15,990 nt of DNA from CBFHWY01 sp965659675 (GTDB taxonomy: Bacteria > Bacteroidota > Bacteroidia > Flavobacteriales_G > Salibacteraceae), in contig CBFHWY010000064.1 in assembly GCA_965659675.1 (NCBI GenBank), positions 1 through 15,990 on the forward strand. The letters run 5' to 3'. Every line of letters begins with the position of its first letter. Positions within the stretch are counted from its first letter, which is position 1. Positions 1-7,532 of this stretch are shown piece by piece. A program made the translations under genes and the position numbers. The notes under the pieces were generated by a model. The model worked only from the letters and a program-made list of their open reading frames with translations, did not search any database and had not been told where the DNA came from.

Positions 1-580
1 CACGCAAAGCAATATCAATGATCGTATTGATGTCCTCCTTTTTCTGAACCCGACTTAAGCTCATACCAATGATCTTGTCACATTTATCTTTGATGGCGTC
101 TGCTCCGAGATTATCAAGGACACCTCCATCGGCATATAGTTTTCCATTCATCTTCACCGGGGTGAATAATACGGGAATACTTGCAGAAGCAGAAATGATC
201 TTGTCTATAGGTCCCTCGTTCAGGTACTCTACCTTTCCCGATATCAGATCCGTAACTGTGGCATAGAACGGAATATCAAGGTCTTTGATATCCTTAACAC
301 CAGTGATCTCAAGGATCAGTTTTCTTAAACCATCGAATCTCAGTAATCCCTTTTTGGAGAGTCCGGGTTTACCAATATCAAGTACTTTTTTATCTTTAAG
401 AATATCATGCACTTCCTGAGCACTGTGGCCGGCACTGATGAATGCACCTACAATCGCACCTGCACTCACACCGCTGATGACCGAGGGTTTAATCCCTCTT
501 TCCTCAAGACTTTTGAGAATCCCCAAAAGTGCAAAGCCTCTTGCTCCACCACCACCTAAAGCAAATCCATATTTTGTCAT
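1..580 (-). CDS. Patatin-like phospholipase family protein (partial, 3' end outside window)
   Basis: This is the first 193 codons of a patatin-fold lipid acyl hydrolase, read from the ATG at 578-580; the frame is still open at base 1. The N-terminus carries the glycine-rich oxyanion loop GGGGARG (residues 9-15). The nucleophile-elbow motif GVSAG (37-41) has Ser39 as nucleophile, and ADGG (150-153) gives the partner Asp151 of the Ser-Asp dyad. Spacing of these blocks fits the short bacterial patatin/RssA-like proteins, which act on phospholipid or other acyl esters. No signal peptide is visible, so this part looks cytoplasmic or membrane-peripheral. Some Bacteroidota patatins carry a C-terminal outer-membrane barrel; that part cannot be judged here. 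The substrate is unknown. It is divergent from the YceI-like gene. A TAnnTTTG box lies 4 bases before the ATG. Confidence 0.93.
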   Translation of the reverse strand, partial: MTKYGFALGGGGARGFALLGILKSLEERGIKPSVISGVSAGAIVGAFISAGHSAQEVHDILKDKKVLDIGKPGLSKKGLLRFDGLRKLILEITGVKDIKDLDIPFYATVTDLISGKVEYLNEGPIDKIISASASIPVLFTPVKMNGKLYADGGVLDNLGADAIKDKCDKIIGMSLSRVQKKEDINTIIDIALR

Positions 581-584
581 AATG

Positions 585-592
585 CAAAGATA
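585..592 (-). promoter_or_regulatory. Bacteroidota -7 box of the patatin gene, almost at the start codon
   Basis: On the minus strand the sequence TATCTTTG matches TAnnTTTG exactly and ends 4 bases before the ATG at 580. No good TTTG -33 element was found at the usual 19-21 base spacing. If used, transcription would begin at or next to the start codon, giving a leaderless message. Confidence 0.45.
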
Positions 593-664
593 ATTTCTAA
601 TGGCAAGTCGAACATCTAACGGTTCCGAATGTTACAACTGGTAAGAAATTAATTATGGATAATG

Positions 665-695
665 TTTGTACATTAAATGTATAGACATATATTTG
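665..695 (+). promoter_or_regulatory. Bacteroidota-type promoter of the YceI-like gene
   Basis: TTTG at 665-668 and TATATTTG at 688-695 are separated by 19 bases, an exact match to the primary sigma consensus of this phylum (TTTG-N19-21-TAnnTTTG). The predicted transcript starts near 700, leaving a leader of roughly 25 bases before the ATG at 727. Confidence 0.75.
669..681. promoter_or_regulatory. Palindrome within the promoter spacer, candidate operator
   Basis: TACATT-A-AATGTA is a perfect inverted repeat with 6-base arms around one central base. It lies wholly between the -33 and -7 elements of the YceI promoter. A dimeric regulator bound here would block RNA polymerase. It is AT-rich, so chance occurrence is possible. 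Confidence 0.35.
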
Positions 696-726
696 CCCAA
701 AATAACACTCAAATAAAAAATCAATC

Positions 727-1377
727 ATGAAAAAATCAATTTTAGCAAGCACAATTATCAGCTCTGCGCTTTTCCTTACCGCATGTGGTGGTGGACAAAC
801 AGAGCAGGCATCAGAGACCAAAGCGACTGAAGAAGCACCAAAAGAAGAAATGGCTGCAGCAGAGTCGATGACCCTAGCAGTTAACACTGAAGAATCTAAC
901 ATCCGTTGGGAAGGTGGTACTGCAGGGGCAAAAGTATATTCTCACTGGGGTAACATCGATATCAAAGAAGGTTCAGTTACTGTAGAAGGAGAGAAGATCA
1001 CTGGTGGAAATTTTGTTGTGGACATGACTAGCATCAATCCGAAGGATAGCGGTTACAGCGAAGACAGCCCAAAAGAAAAATTGATCGGACACCTTACAAC
1101 TGGAGACTTCTTCCTTATTGAGGAGCACCCAACCGCTTCTTTCACGGTTAAATCACATGAAGGAGACAAAGTTGTAGGAGACCTTACGATTCGTGGTAAT
1201 ACGAATGAAGAGACCATCAATATTGAGTCAATGGAAATGACAGATGAAGGTATGATGGCCAAAGGAAAATTGGTTTTCGATCGTCAGAAGTATGAAGTAG
1301 CATGGGAGCACTTCATGAAAGATGTTGTGTTGGCTGATGATATCGAGTTGGATATCGCACTAGTAGCTAAAAAATAA
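727..1377 (+). CDS. YceI family lipoprotein
   Basis: The 216-residue protein begins with a lipoprotein signal (MKKS..., hydrophobic to residue 18) and a lipobox LTAC with Cys20, then a Gly/Glu/Ala-rich linker to about residue 47. The rest fits the YceI lipocalin-like beta-barrel fold: an opening WEGGTAGAKVYSHWG segment, a block with SGYSEDSPKEKLIGHL and a later block with FFLIEEHPTASFTV. YceI proteins bind isoprenoid or other amphiphilic ligands. In E. coli the protein is periplasmic and induced by high pH and osmotic stress; here the lipobox predicts membrane anchoring instead. The gene has its own promoter and terminator, so it is probably a single-gene unit. The ligand cannot be deduced from sequence. 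Confidence 0.93.
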   Translation: MKKSILASTIISSALFLTACGGGQTEQASETKATEEAPKEEMAAAESMTLAVNTEESNIRWEGGTAGAKVYSHWGNIDIKEGSVTVEGEKITGGNFVVDMTSINPKDSGYSEDSPKEKLIGHLTTGDFFLIEEHPTASFTVKSHEGDKVVGDLTIRGNTNEETINIESMEMTDEGMMAKGKLVFDRQKYEVAWEHFMKDVVLADDIELDIALVAKK

Positions 1378-1398
1378 CACGCGCATAATAGTTTGTTG

Positions 1399-1431
1399 AA
1401 GGGGTTGCATCTGAGGATGCGCCCCTTTTTT
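1399..1431 (+). terminator. Rho-independent terminator after the YceI-like gene
   Basis: AAGGGG-TT-GCATC pairs with GATGC-G-CCCCTT around the loop TGAG. The stem has a small internal mismatch and is followed by a run of T to 1431. It begins 21 bases after the YceI stop codon. Confidence 0.8.
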
Positions 1432-1460
1432 AATGCCTTTTTCTGCCAGATTCATTCTTC

Positions 1461-1468
1461 TATATTTG
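1461..1468 (+). promoter_or_regulatory. Likely -7 box of the fhs promoter
   Basis: TATATTTG matches TAnnTTTG exactly, 19 bases before the fhs ATG. The best upstream partner is TTTT at 1438-1441 with a 19-base spacer, a 3-of-4 match to TTTG. Confidence 0.55.
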
Positions 1469-1487
1469 TTCATCACAATAATCAGTT

Positions 1488-3164
1488 ATGTCAGTTAAGT
1501 CAGATATTGAAATCGCCCAGTCAGTTAGCATGTCTCACATAAGAGATATTGCATCAAAACTCAACATCTCAGAAGATGATCTTGAGCTTTATGGAAAATA
1601 CAAAGCAAAACTTCCCTTGGATCTGATCGATCAGGATAAGGTAAAGAAGAACAAGCTCGTTCTCGTTACGGCACTAACGCCAACACCTGCAGGGGAAGGG
1701 AAAACAACGGTTTCCATCGGACTTACTGAAGGTCTGAACAAGATAGGTAAGCAAGCCACTGTTGTTTTGAGAGAGCCATCGCTTGGTCCTGTGTTCGGTA
1801 TCAAAGGAGGTGCCGCTGGAGGCGGGTATTCTCAGGTGGTTCCTATGGAAGATATCAACCTGCATTTTACGGGCGACTTCTCTGCTGTTGAGAAAGCGAA
1901 CAATCTGCTTGCTGCTCTGATCGATAATAATCTGCAGTCAAAAGACCGCAATTTGAATATTGATCAAAGAAATATTCTCTGGAAGCGCGTGATGGACATG
2001 AATGATCGCTCGCTTAGGGATATCACGATCGGACTGGGTGGTACGGGTAACGGAATTCCCCGCCAGGATGGGTTTAATATTACCCCAGCATCAGAGATCA
2101 TGGCTATCCTGTGCTTGTCGAATGATCTCGATGAACTGAAAGAGAAGATGGGCAATATCCTTATCGGCTTTAACAAGGATAGAGAACCCGTTTATGCAAA
2201 AGACCTGAATGCAGAAAATGCAATGGCCATTCTTTTGAAGGATGCCATTAAGCCGAATCTGGTGCAGACATTAGAAGGAAACCCTGCGATCATCCACGGA
2301 GGTCCGTTTGCCAACATTGCTCAGGGAACTAACACCATCATTGCAACGAAGATGGGCTTATCCCTCAGCGATTATGTGGTGACCGAGGCTGGATTTGGTT
2401 CAGATCTGGGTGCTGAGAAATTCCTTGATATCAAATGTGGTTATGCTGGACTCAAGCCTGATACCATTGTGCTTGTTGCAACGATCAGAGCGCTTCGTCA
2501 TCACGGAGGTGCTGATAAAGAAGAGTATGGTGATCCGAGCCTGGAGCGAGTCAAAGAAGGATTTCCAAATCTTGAAAAACATATTGAAAACGCCAAACAA
2601 TTTGGCATTACTCCGGTGGTGGCCATCAACCACCGAATTGGAGACTCTGATGAAGAAATTCAGTTTGTCATTGATGCCTGTGCTAAAATGGGCGTAAAAG
2701 CCGTTGTGAGCAAAGGATGGGCAGACGGTGGAGAAGGAACAAGGGATATTGCTGCAGCCGTTGTCGAAAATGTTGAGTCTGGTCAGAACGACTTTAAACC
2801 ACTTTACGATTGGAACTCAAGTGTTGAAGAGAAGATAGAAACCATTTGTACTAAGGTTTATGGGGCAGACGGTGTTGATTTCCAGGGTAAGGCACTCGTA
2901 GACCTTCGCAGGATAAAACGAATAGGCCTTGAGCATTTACCGATCTGTGTCGCAAAAACTCAAAAGTCTTTCTCCGACAATGAAGCATTACGAGCAAGGC
3001 CCACTGGCTTTACGATCACGGTAAGAGAGATCGAGATCGCAGCAGGTGCCGGATTCCTGATTCCAATTACAGGAAAGATGATGAGAATGCCTGGCTTACC
3101 GGGAGTTCCGGCATCGGAGAATATGAGCATCGATGGTAATGGCAAGATATCTGGCCTAAGCTAA
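1488..3164 (+). CDS. fhs: Formate--tetrahydrofolate ligase
   Basis: This 558-residue protein catalyses the ATP-dependent joining of formate to tetrahydrofolate, giving 10-formyl-THF for purine synthesis and one-carbon metabolism in the cytoplasm. Its length is normal for the monofunctional bacterial enzyme. The nucleotide-binding loop PTPAGEGKTT is at residues 65-74. The family signature GIKGGAAGGGY lies at about 104-114, followed by the MEDINLHFTGD block at 120-130. The second signature, VATIRALRHHGG, is also intact. The ATG at 1488 follows a -7 box by 19 bases. No other folate gene is adjacent; the next gene, 15 bases downstream, is an apparently unrelated secreted protein that may share the transcript. 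Confidence 0.97.
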   Translation: MSVKSDIEIAQSVSMSHIRDIASKLNISEDDLELYGKYKAKLPLDLIDQDKVKKNKLVLVTALTPTPAGEGKTTVSIGLTEGLNKIGKQATVVLREPSLGPVFGIKGGAAGGGYSQVVPMEDINLHFTGDFSAVEKANNLLAALIDNNLQSKDRNLNIDQRNILWKRVMDMNDRSLRDITIGLGGTGNGIPRQDGFNITPASEIMAILCLSNDLDELKEKMGNILIGFNKDREPVYAKDLNAENAMAILLKDAIKPNLVQTLEGNPAIIHGGPFANIAQGTNTIIATKMGLSLSDYVVTEAGFGSDLGAEKFLDIKCGYAGLKPDTIVLVATIRALRHHGGADKEEYGDPSLERVKEGFPNLEKHIENAKQFGITPVVAINHRIGDSDEEIQFVIDACAKMGVKAVVSKGWADGGEGTRDIAAAVVENVESGQNDFKPLYDWNSSVEEKIETICTKVYGADGVDFQGKALVDLRRIKRIGLEHLPICVAKTQKSFSDNEALRARPTGFTITVREIEIAAGAGFLIPITGKMMRMPGLPGVPASENMSIDGNGKISGLS

Positions 3165-3179
3165 GAGGCGAGAATTTCC

Positions 3180-4784
3180 ATGAGAATTATATTATTCTGC
3201 TTGATCTTCCTGATCAATGCTAGTCTTGTTGCTCAGGAATGGAGTTTCAATGCAAAGAAACTCGCCCCAATCGTTCAATCAGGAGCTCAATATGGCTCTT
3301 CAGTAGCGATTAATGGAAGCATTGCGCTGGTAACCCAAAGGTTAGATTCATATCGCGGACTTGATACGATCAGAAAGTTTTTTCACCATGGTTCTGTTTC
3401 GATATATGAGTTAGAAGGTGATTCTTCGTGGATTTTTCGTCAGGAAATTGAAGCAGACTCTACTCAAGACCTACATTTCTTTGGAAATACACTAGATATA
3501 GTTGATGACATTATCATCGTAGGGGTAAGAAATCACAGAATCAATTATCTCGCACTAGATGAAATCAGAGATGCAGGGGCAGTGTTTGTCTTTACTCGAT
3601 CGAATTCGGGAGAATGGACTCAAGTTCAAATGCTACTTCATTATAATTATGGACCAGCAAGGCAGTTCGGAAGGCATATCGCATCTCAGGGTCGCAAGGT
3701 ATTGATCAGCTCACATGACAATTTTAGGACAGGTGAGCAAGATGTTATTGACCTGTATGAACTTAACGAGGGCGACACTCTGGTACATGTTCAAACCATA
3801 GAGCTTCAGATTGACTCAACTGATCGATTTCAAATATTTGATATTGATTTGACTGCAAGTCACGTATTTGTGTCTGGGCAGTTTGATTTGGGCTCAGATA
3901 GGCCGGCAGTAATAGACATATATAAACTCAATGAAGATAGCTTATTCGAGTTTGAAAGTCGAATTGAGTCACCGAGCGAAAGGCGTGTTTATTGGGACTC
4001 GATCAACAATCGAGAAGAAACTGATTTCTTCGGCTACGACATCGAAGCAACAGAAGATTATTTGGTCATATCGGCTCCGTACGAGGCAAGAACAGGAGTG
4101 AGAAAAGGTAAAGTATATTACTATCGAAAAGGATCCAAAGACAATTGGTGGTTAGCACAAAGTATTGAGTCAGATGAGCCAATGACAAATGCATTTTTTG
4201 GTTTTAAGATCCTTGCTAAGGATGATGAATTAATGGTGGGCGAGCCTCGAAGGTTGCTATTCACAGAGAATGGAGATAGCATTATTGATGCAGGTCGAGT
4301 CTATTACTACAAGCTGAACAGGTATAAAGAATGGATACGAGCGCAAAGCTTCGAATACCACGAACCCTTTGAGCGTAATTGGTTTGGGCAGGTGATGGAT
4401 TTTCATGGTGAACACCTCATTATGGGATCGTTTTTGGACTATCGGAATCAGATGAAGCAAGATAGTGTGACTGATGCAGGTGCAGCTTATTTCTATCGTA
4501 ATCCAGCTGAAATTTGTCCGCAGGAGGTTGAGCTTCTGGCATATCCGAACCCCAACAATGGGGTCTTTAAGATCTGTACATCCGATAGCTCAGGAATTAT
4601 TGATCTTGACATGTACAATGCGCTTGGTCAGCCTGTTAAATTAGCCTATGAGAGGATCAACGACTGCATTGTAGAAGTTCGTTTAAAGGGTGTTTACAGT
4701 TCAGGAACCTATTTTCTTCATCACATTAACCAGGAGAGTAGGAGCGTCGCGAAAATTCAAATACAGAAGGATAGTAAACCTTAA
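3180..4784 (+). CDS. Secreted FG-GAP-like propeller protein with type IX secretion C-terminal sorting domain
   Basis: This 534-residue protein has a signal peptide (MRIILFCLIFLINASLVAQ, cut near residue 19). It then carries several degenerate blades that share an FG motif, a short hydrophobic strand such as YLVISAP, an aGxVyYY strand and a W-containing strand. Clear FG starts include FFGNTLDIVDD, QFGRHIASQG, FFGYDIEATED, FFGFKILAKDD and WFGQVMDFHG, suggesting a six- or seven-bladed beta-propeller of FG-GAP type. The last 80 or so residues open with AYPNPNNGVF (about 454-463) and contain MYNALGQPV, the pattern of the Por/type IX sorting domain. That domain directs export across the outer membrane and often cell-surface attachment. 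The function is unknown. It sits 15 bases after fhs and abuts the convergent next gene with no spacer. Confidence 0.88.
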   Translation: MRIILFCLIFLINASLVAQEWSFNAKKLAPIVQSGAQYGSSVAINGSIALVTQRLDSYRGLDTIRKFFHHGSVSIYELEGDSSWIFRQEIEADSTQDLHFFGNTLDIVDDIIIVGVRNHRINYLALDEIRDAGAVFVFTRSNSGEWTQVQMLLHYNYGPARQFGRHIASQGRKVLISSHDNFRTGEQDVIDLYELNEGDTLVHVQTIELQIDSTDRFQIFDIDLTASHVFVSGQFDLGSDRPAVIDIYKLNEDSLFEFESRIESPSERRVYWDSINNREETDFFGYDIEATEDYLVISAPYEARTGVRKGKVYYYRKGSKDNWWLAQSIESDEPMTNAFFGFKILAKDDELMVGEPRRLLFTENGDSIIDAGRVYYYKLNRYKEWIRAQSFEYHEPFERNWFGQVMDFHGEHLIMGSFLDYRNQMKQDSVTDAGAAYFYRNPAEICPQEVELLAYPNPNNGVFKICTSDSSGIIDLDMYNALGQPVKLAYERINDCIVEVRLKGVYSSGTYFLHHINQESRSVAKIQIQKDSKP

Positions 4785-5093
4785 TTATTGGGAACTGCTA
4801 TCCAATTCAGCGATCAATTCAGTGTTCTGGTTGTGTTCTGAACTATTTGAAAGGATCAAAGTACCCTTGAGTCCATCTTTAGCCTCAACTGCCAGTAGTG
4901 TTGACTGATCTGATGGGTTGGTCATGCCTTCAAATCTGAAGGTCTGGAGCACTTTAAGTTCCGAAGGAAGATATTCCCGCTTTGAGTAAGAGGCTTTCAA
5001 ACGATCCTCTTTAGCGACGAATGATTCCTTAAATCCTTTTTCTGTGAGTGAATTAACTGCTTGAGAAAGACTATCGTAATGTGTATTGGACAT
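4785..5093 (-). CDS. Small conserved Bacteroidota protein (often labelled phosphoribosylpyrophosphate synthetase)
   Basis: The protein has 102 residues from the ATG at 5091-5093; a TTG five codons upstream is less likely. The order YDSLSQAVNSLTEKGF near the N-terminus, then RFEGMTNPSDQSTLLAVE and LKGTLIL, resembles from memory a family of about 100-residue flavobacterial proteins. Databases often label these phosphoribosylpyrophosphate synthetase, but the protein is far too short for that enzyme and I see no PRPP-binding loop. There is no signal peptide or membrane segment, so it is probably cytoplasmic. Its stop codon starts at the base immediately after the stop of the convergent propeller gene. 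Its actual role is unknown. Confidence 0.75.
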   Translation of the reverse strand: MSNTHYDSLSQAVNSLTEKGFKESFVAKEDRLKASYSKREYLPSELKVLQTFRFEGMTNPSDQSTLLAVEAKDGLKGTLILSNSSEHNQNTELIAELDSSSQ

Positions 5094-5159
5094 AGCCTTA
5101 ACTAACAATATTCTAAGTCCAATTCCAAATGGAGCTACTTTCAGCCCTTCTGCACAGGA

Positions 5160-5543
5160 TTACTCCTGCGATTCCTCTTGAGATGAATCCGCTTCCTTAG
5201 GAGCAGTGCTGATAAAGTAGACCAGTGCTCCAGAGAGTGCACCCAGGATAAGTGGTCCGCCCATTTCTACAAGGTCATTCAGGATAACATGCACAACAAT
5301 AGCTCCGAAAGAAATGATGGCGAGCACAGTAGCCGCCCAGGTTCGGTAGCGATCTACAAAAAGTCCAAGTGCTGCAAGGATCTCAGCAGCTCCGATCATT
5401 TGGATCATTTGGAAACTCATACCGAGCTTTTCAAAGTCTTCAAGATCCCAATGCTGATCTGCAAGTTTGGAAAATCCAGAAGCAAAAAAAACGATGCTCA
5501 AAACGAAAACTATGATCGATTCCAAAAGAACTCTGAGTGTCAT
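5160..5543 (-). CDS. DoxX-like four-helix membrane protein
   Basis: The protein has 127 residues and four predicted membrane helices at about 6-24, 46-62, 68-88 and 96-112, followed by a polar Glu/Ser-rich tail. The first helix ends in FFASGFSKL, typical of DoxX and DoxX-like proteins. The second helix holds MIGAAEILAALGLF, which also fits. DoxX-family proteins are small inner-membrane proteins linked to quinone or thiol redox functions in some species; no specific role can be assigned here. It starts at the ATG at 5541-5543 and lies between two other minus-strand genes with gaps of 66 and 68 bases. No terminator was seen in either gap. Confidence 0.8.
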   Translation of the reverse strand: MTLRVLLESIIVFVLSIVFFASGFSKLADQHWDLEDFEKLGMSFQMIQMIGAAEILAALGLFVDRYRTWAATVLAIISFGAIVVHVILNDLVEMGGPLILGALSGALVYFISTAPKEADSSQEESQE

Positions 5544-5611
5544 GGCAATTTGATTTTGGTTGCAAAAGGTACAAAGTCTGTATCAGATAGCGAATACCCT
5601 CCTTGTGCTTT

Positions 5612-6148
5612 TCACTCCCAATTTGATTTGAGGAGTGCATATAAATGAGAATCCTCAGCGTTCCCATCAACGTAATAATGCTCTTTTAAGACTCCTTCTT
5701 TCACAAAGCCGTGTCGCTTAAGTAATTTCAGCGAAGCCGTATTGTAATCAGCGATCAAGGCCTCAATCCGATTGAGTTTCATTTCTTGAAATCCATACTG
5801 AAGCACAGCCTTTAAAGCTTCCTTCATCAGGCCTCTTTGGCGAAATGATTCATTGATTCCATATCCTATCTCCGCACGGTGATGATCAAAATACCAGGTG
5901 TGATACCCGCACCAACCAATGGGCTTTTCTTCCCCTTTTATCAGTATTTGAAACCACAAGAAACTCTTGTTGAACATGGCGTAGCCACCATGATATCGAT
6001 CTTTTTCAGCATTAAGATCTGCTTGGGTATTCGCTCCAAGAAATTCCATCAGTTCAGGATCAGTCATTGAATGAAAACAATGATCCAATACTTGTTGGTC
6101 GAGTTTTCTTAGAAGCAGGTGCTCGGTTTGCAGTATCTCGTGATTCAC
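5612..6148 (-). CDS. GNAT family N-acetyltransferase (RimJ/RimL-like)
   Basis: This 178-residue protein follows the Acetyltransf_3 pattern. It opens with LQTEHLLLRKL. The acetyl-CoA-binding segment RAEIGYGINESFRQRGLMKE lies at 91-110, with the R-Q-R-G-L version of the Q/RxxGxG/A loop. The C-terminal NTASLKLLKRHGFVKEGVL (136-154) is also typical. Such enzymes acetylate protein N-termini, amino sugars or small amines; the substrate here is not predictable. The start appears to be GTG at 6146-6148, which agrees with the usual N-terminus of the family. A weak -7-like box, GATTTTTG, ends 4 bases before it. The gene lies just downstream of the strong terminator of the surface operon, so it probably has its own promoter. 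Confidence 0.9.
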   Translation of the reverse strand: MNHEILQTEHLLLRKLDQQVLDHCFHSMTDPELMEFLGANTQADLNAEKDRYHGGYAMFNKSFLWFQILIKGEEKPIGWCGYHTWYFDHHRAEIGYGINESFRQRGLMKEALKAVLQYGFQEMKLNRIEALIADYNTASLKLLKRHGFVKEGVLKEHYYVDGNAEDSHLYALLKSNWE

Positions 6149-6174
6149 CGTACAAAAATCGCTTTTCGATTTGA

Positions 6175-6210
6175 AATAAAAAATCCCGGATCAAAGTGAC
6201 CCAGGATTTG
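6175..6210 (-). terminator. Strong Rho-independent terminator of the surface-protein operon
   Basis: AAATCC-C-GGATCA (6181-6193) pairs with TGACCC-A-GGATTT (6197-6209) around a 3-base loop, with one A/C mismatch and one small internal loop. On the minus strand the stem is followed by a T run (TTTTTTATTT). It lies 32 bases past the stop of the repeat protein. Confidence 0.82.
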
Positions 6211-6215
6211 AGAAT

Positions 6216-6231
6216 AACAGGAAAACCTGTT
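6216..6231 (-). terminator. Second small hairpin before the main terminator
   Basis: AACAGG-AAAA-CCTGTT is a perfect 6-bp stem with a 4-base loop, 10 bases after the stop codon at 6242 in the minus direction. It has no T run of its own; it may back up the main terminator or protect the 3' end. Confidence 0.4.
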
Positions 6232-6241
6232 TGTGATGATC

Positions 6242-7510
6242 TTAAAGTATGCTCAGCCCAATATTAAATCCGGGATAGACCTTTACCTGGGTGCTACCTA
6301 CTACTTCAGTGTAATTGCTGTAAGGTGCAATGCGTGAACGAAATTGATCAGCATCGTCGTCGTAAAGCTCACTCAGCGCAACATTTAAGGAAGCACCCGC
6401 ATAGAGTCCGAGTTTATCATTGAGTTTCCAGGTTACTCCAGTGGTCACCCGATTCAGGTTGTTAAGCTCCGTGGTAAAGAAGGCCCCGTCACTCATCAGA
6501 TGAGAGCTAAGGTTCATATCGAGCTCCAGCTTTTGACTTAACTCAAAGCCGGTTCCAATACCATAACCAAGTCCCCAAATGAAGCCTTGATCATCCAGTC
6601 TTGAACCTATAGAGAAGATGTTGTAGAACCTGGGCATACCGAGCTTTAATCTGGCTTCACCGTAGAAGGTTTCGCTGGCAAGGATCTCCACTCGGTTTAG
6701 GCCATTTCGATTGATGCTCAAAAGGCCGATTTGCACACCTTTATTTACAGTATCCGCAACGTTGATCAATCCAAGTTGAACACCCTCAAGCTTTTTTGTG
6801 ACATTAATGAATCCAGATGCCTGAAGACCTTTTAGTTCACCTCCGTTGACATTGAGGAAGCCGCTGGCTTGAACACCTTTGAGATCCGCTTTATTGACAT
6901 TAACAAAACCGGCTCCCTGACCTCCTTTTAGATCTCCACCATTCACATTAACAAACCCTGTTGCTTGAATCAGCTCGGAGTTTCCAAGGGCAGTATTGAT
7001 AAAGCCAGAGGCTTGCACACCATTTGCTTTCGACTTGATAAAATTCCCGAATCCAGCAGCTTGAAGTCCCCTCAGGCTATCGAGTGATGTGTTGGCAAAT
7101 CCGGCTAACTGAAGCCCGTTAAAGCCTTTTCCAACAAAATTGTTGAAGCCAGCTGCCTGTAGTCCTTCCGTCTGTCCTTTTACAATATTGGTAAAACCTG
7201 CTAGCTGAATTCCGTTCACATCAGTTCCTACAGAATTACCAAAGCCAGAGGCCTGAAAGCCCTTCATGTAGTATTTGTCTGAATTCCAAAAACCGCCTAG
7301 TTCGAGTCCATCAACCGCGCCATTGCTTCCTGCCAATAGATTGATCGAAGCCTTATTCACATACTGCTCGTAATCCCATCCGTTCGTTCCAAATGGTGTA
7401 AAGAAGGTGATCTGGTACTCTTGTTCAACGAGTTTATTTGTGTCTGTTTGTTCCTGCCCAACTGCAAAATAGGGAAGGAGCATACTAGTGATGATGATTA
7501 GATATTTCAT
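6242..7510 (-). CDS. Surface-repeat outer-membrane-type protein with tandem 16-residue GxQxxGFxN repeats
   Basis: The protein has 422 residues from the ATG at 7508-7510, chosen because it opens a good signal peptide (MKYLIIITSMLLPYFAVGQ); upstream in-frame starts would overlap the preceding gene. Residues 67-226 are ten consecutive 16-residue units of the type KGVQASGFLNVNGGEL: Gly at 2, Gln or Glu at 4, Gly-Phe at 7-8, Asn at 10. A 15-residue unit and a 14-residue unit follow, to about 255. The remainder, about 270-422, has alternating strands and aromatic residues, resembling a small outer-membrane barrel. The repeats resemble the LA_2272-type surface repeats seen in Bacteroidota and Leptospira (recalled, not searched). 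A beta-solenoid is a likely fold. It lies 22 bases after the GIN lipoprotein gene, so the two are probably co-transcribed. Function is unknown. Confidence 0.87.
   Translation of the reverse strand: MKYLIIITSMLLPYFAVGQEQTDTNKLVEQEYQITFFTPFGTNGWDYEQYVNKASINLLAGSNGAVDGLELGGFWNSDKYYMKGFQASGFGNSVGTDVNGIQLAGFTNIVKGQTEGLQAAGFNNFVGKGFNGLQLAGFANTSLDSLRGLQAAGFGNFIKSKANGVQASGFINTALGNSELIQATGFVNVNGGDLKGGQGAGFVNVNKADLKGVQASGFLNVNGGELKGLQASGFINVTKKLEGVQLGLINVADTVNKGVQIGLLSINRNGLNRVEILASETFYGEARLKLGMPRFYNIFSIGSRLDDQGFIWGLGYGIGTGFELSQKLELDMNLSSHLMSDGAFFTTELNNLNRVTTGVTWKLNDKLGLYAGASLNVALSELYDDDADQFRSRIAPYSNYTEVVGSTQVKVYPGFNIGLSIL
6746..7312 (-). repeat. 48-base coding repeats of the surface-repeat gene
   Basis: Twelve units code for residues 67-255. 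The first ten are exactly 48 bases, then one of 45 and one of 42. Units 8-11 (sharing VNVNGG or NV plus DLKG/ELKG) are the most alike, suggesting the most recent duplications; units at the start are more diverged. Confidence 0.85.
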
Positions 7511-7532
7511 GAATTGATTTTTTAAATACTGA

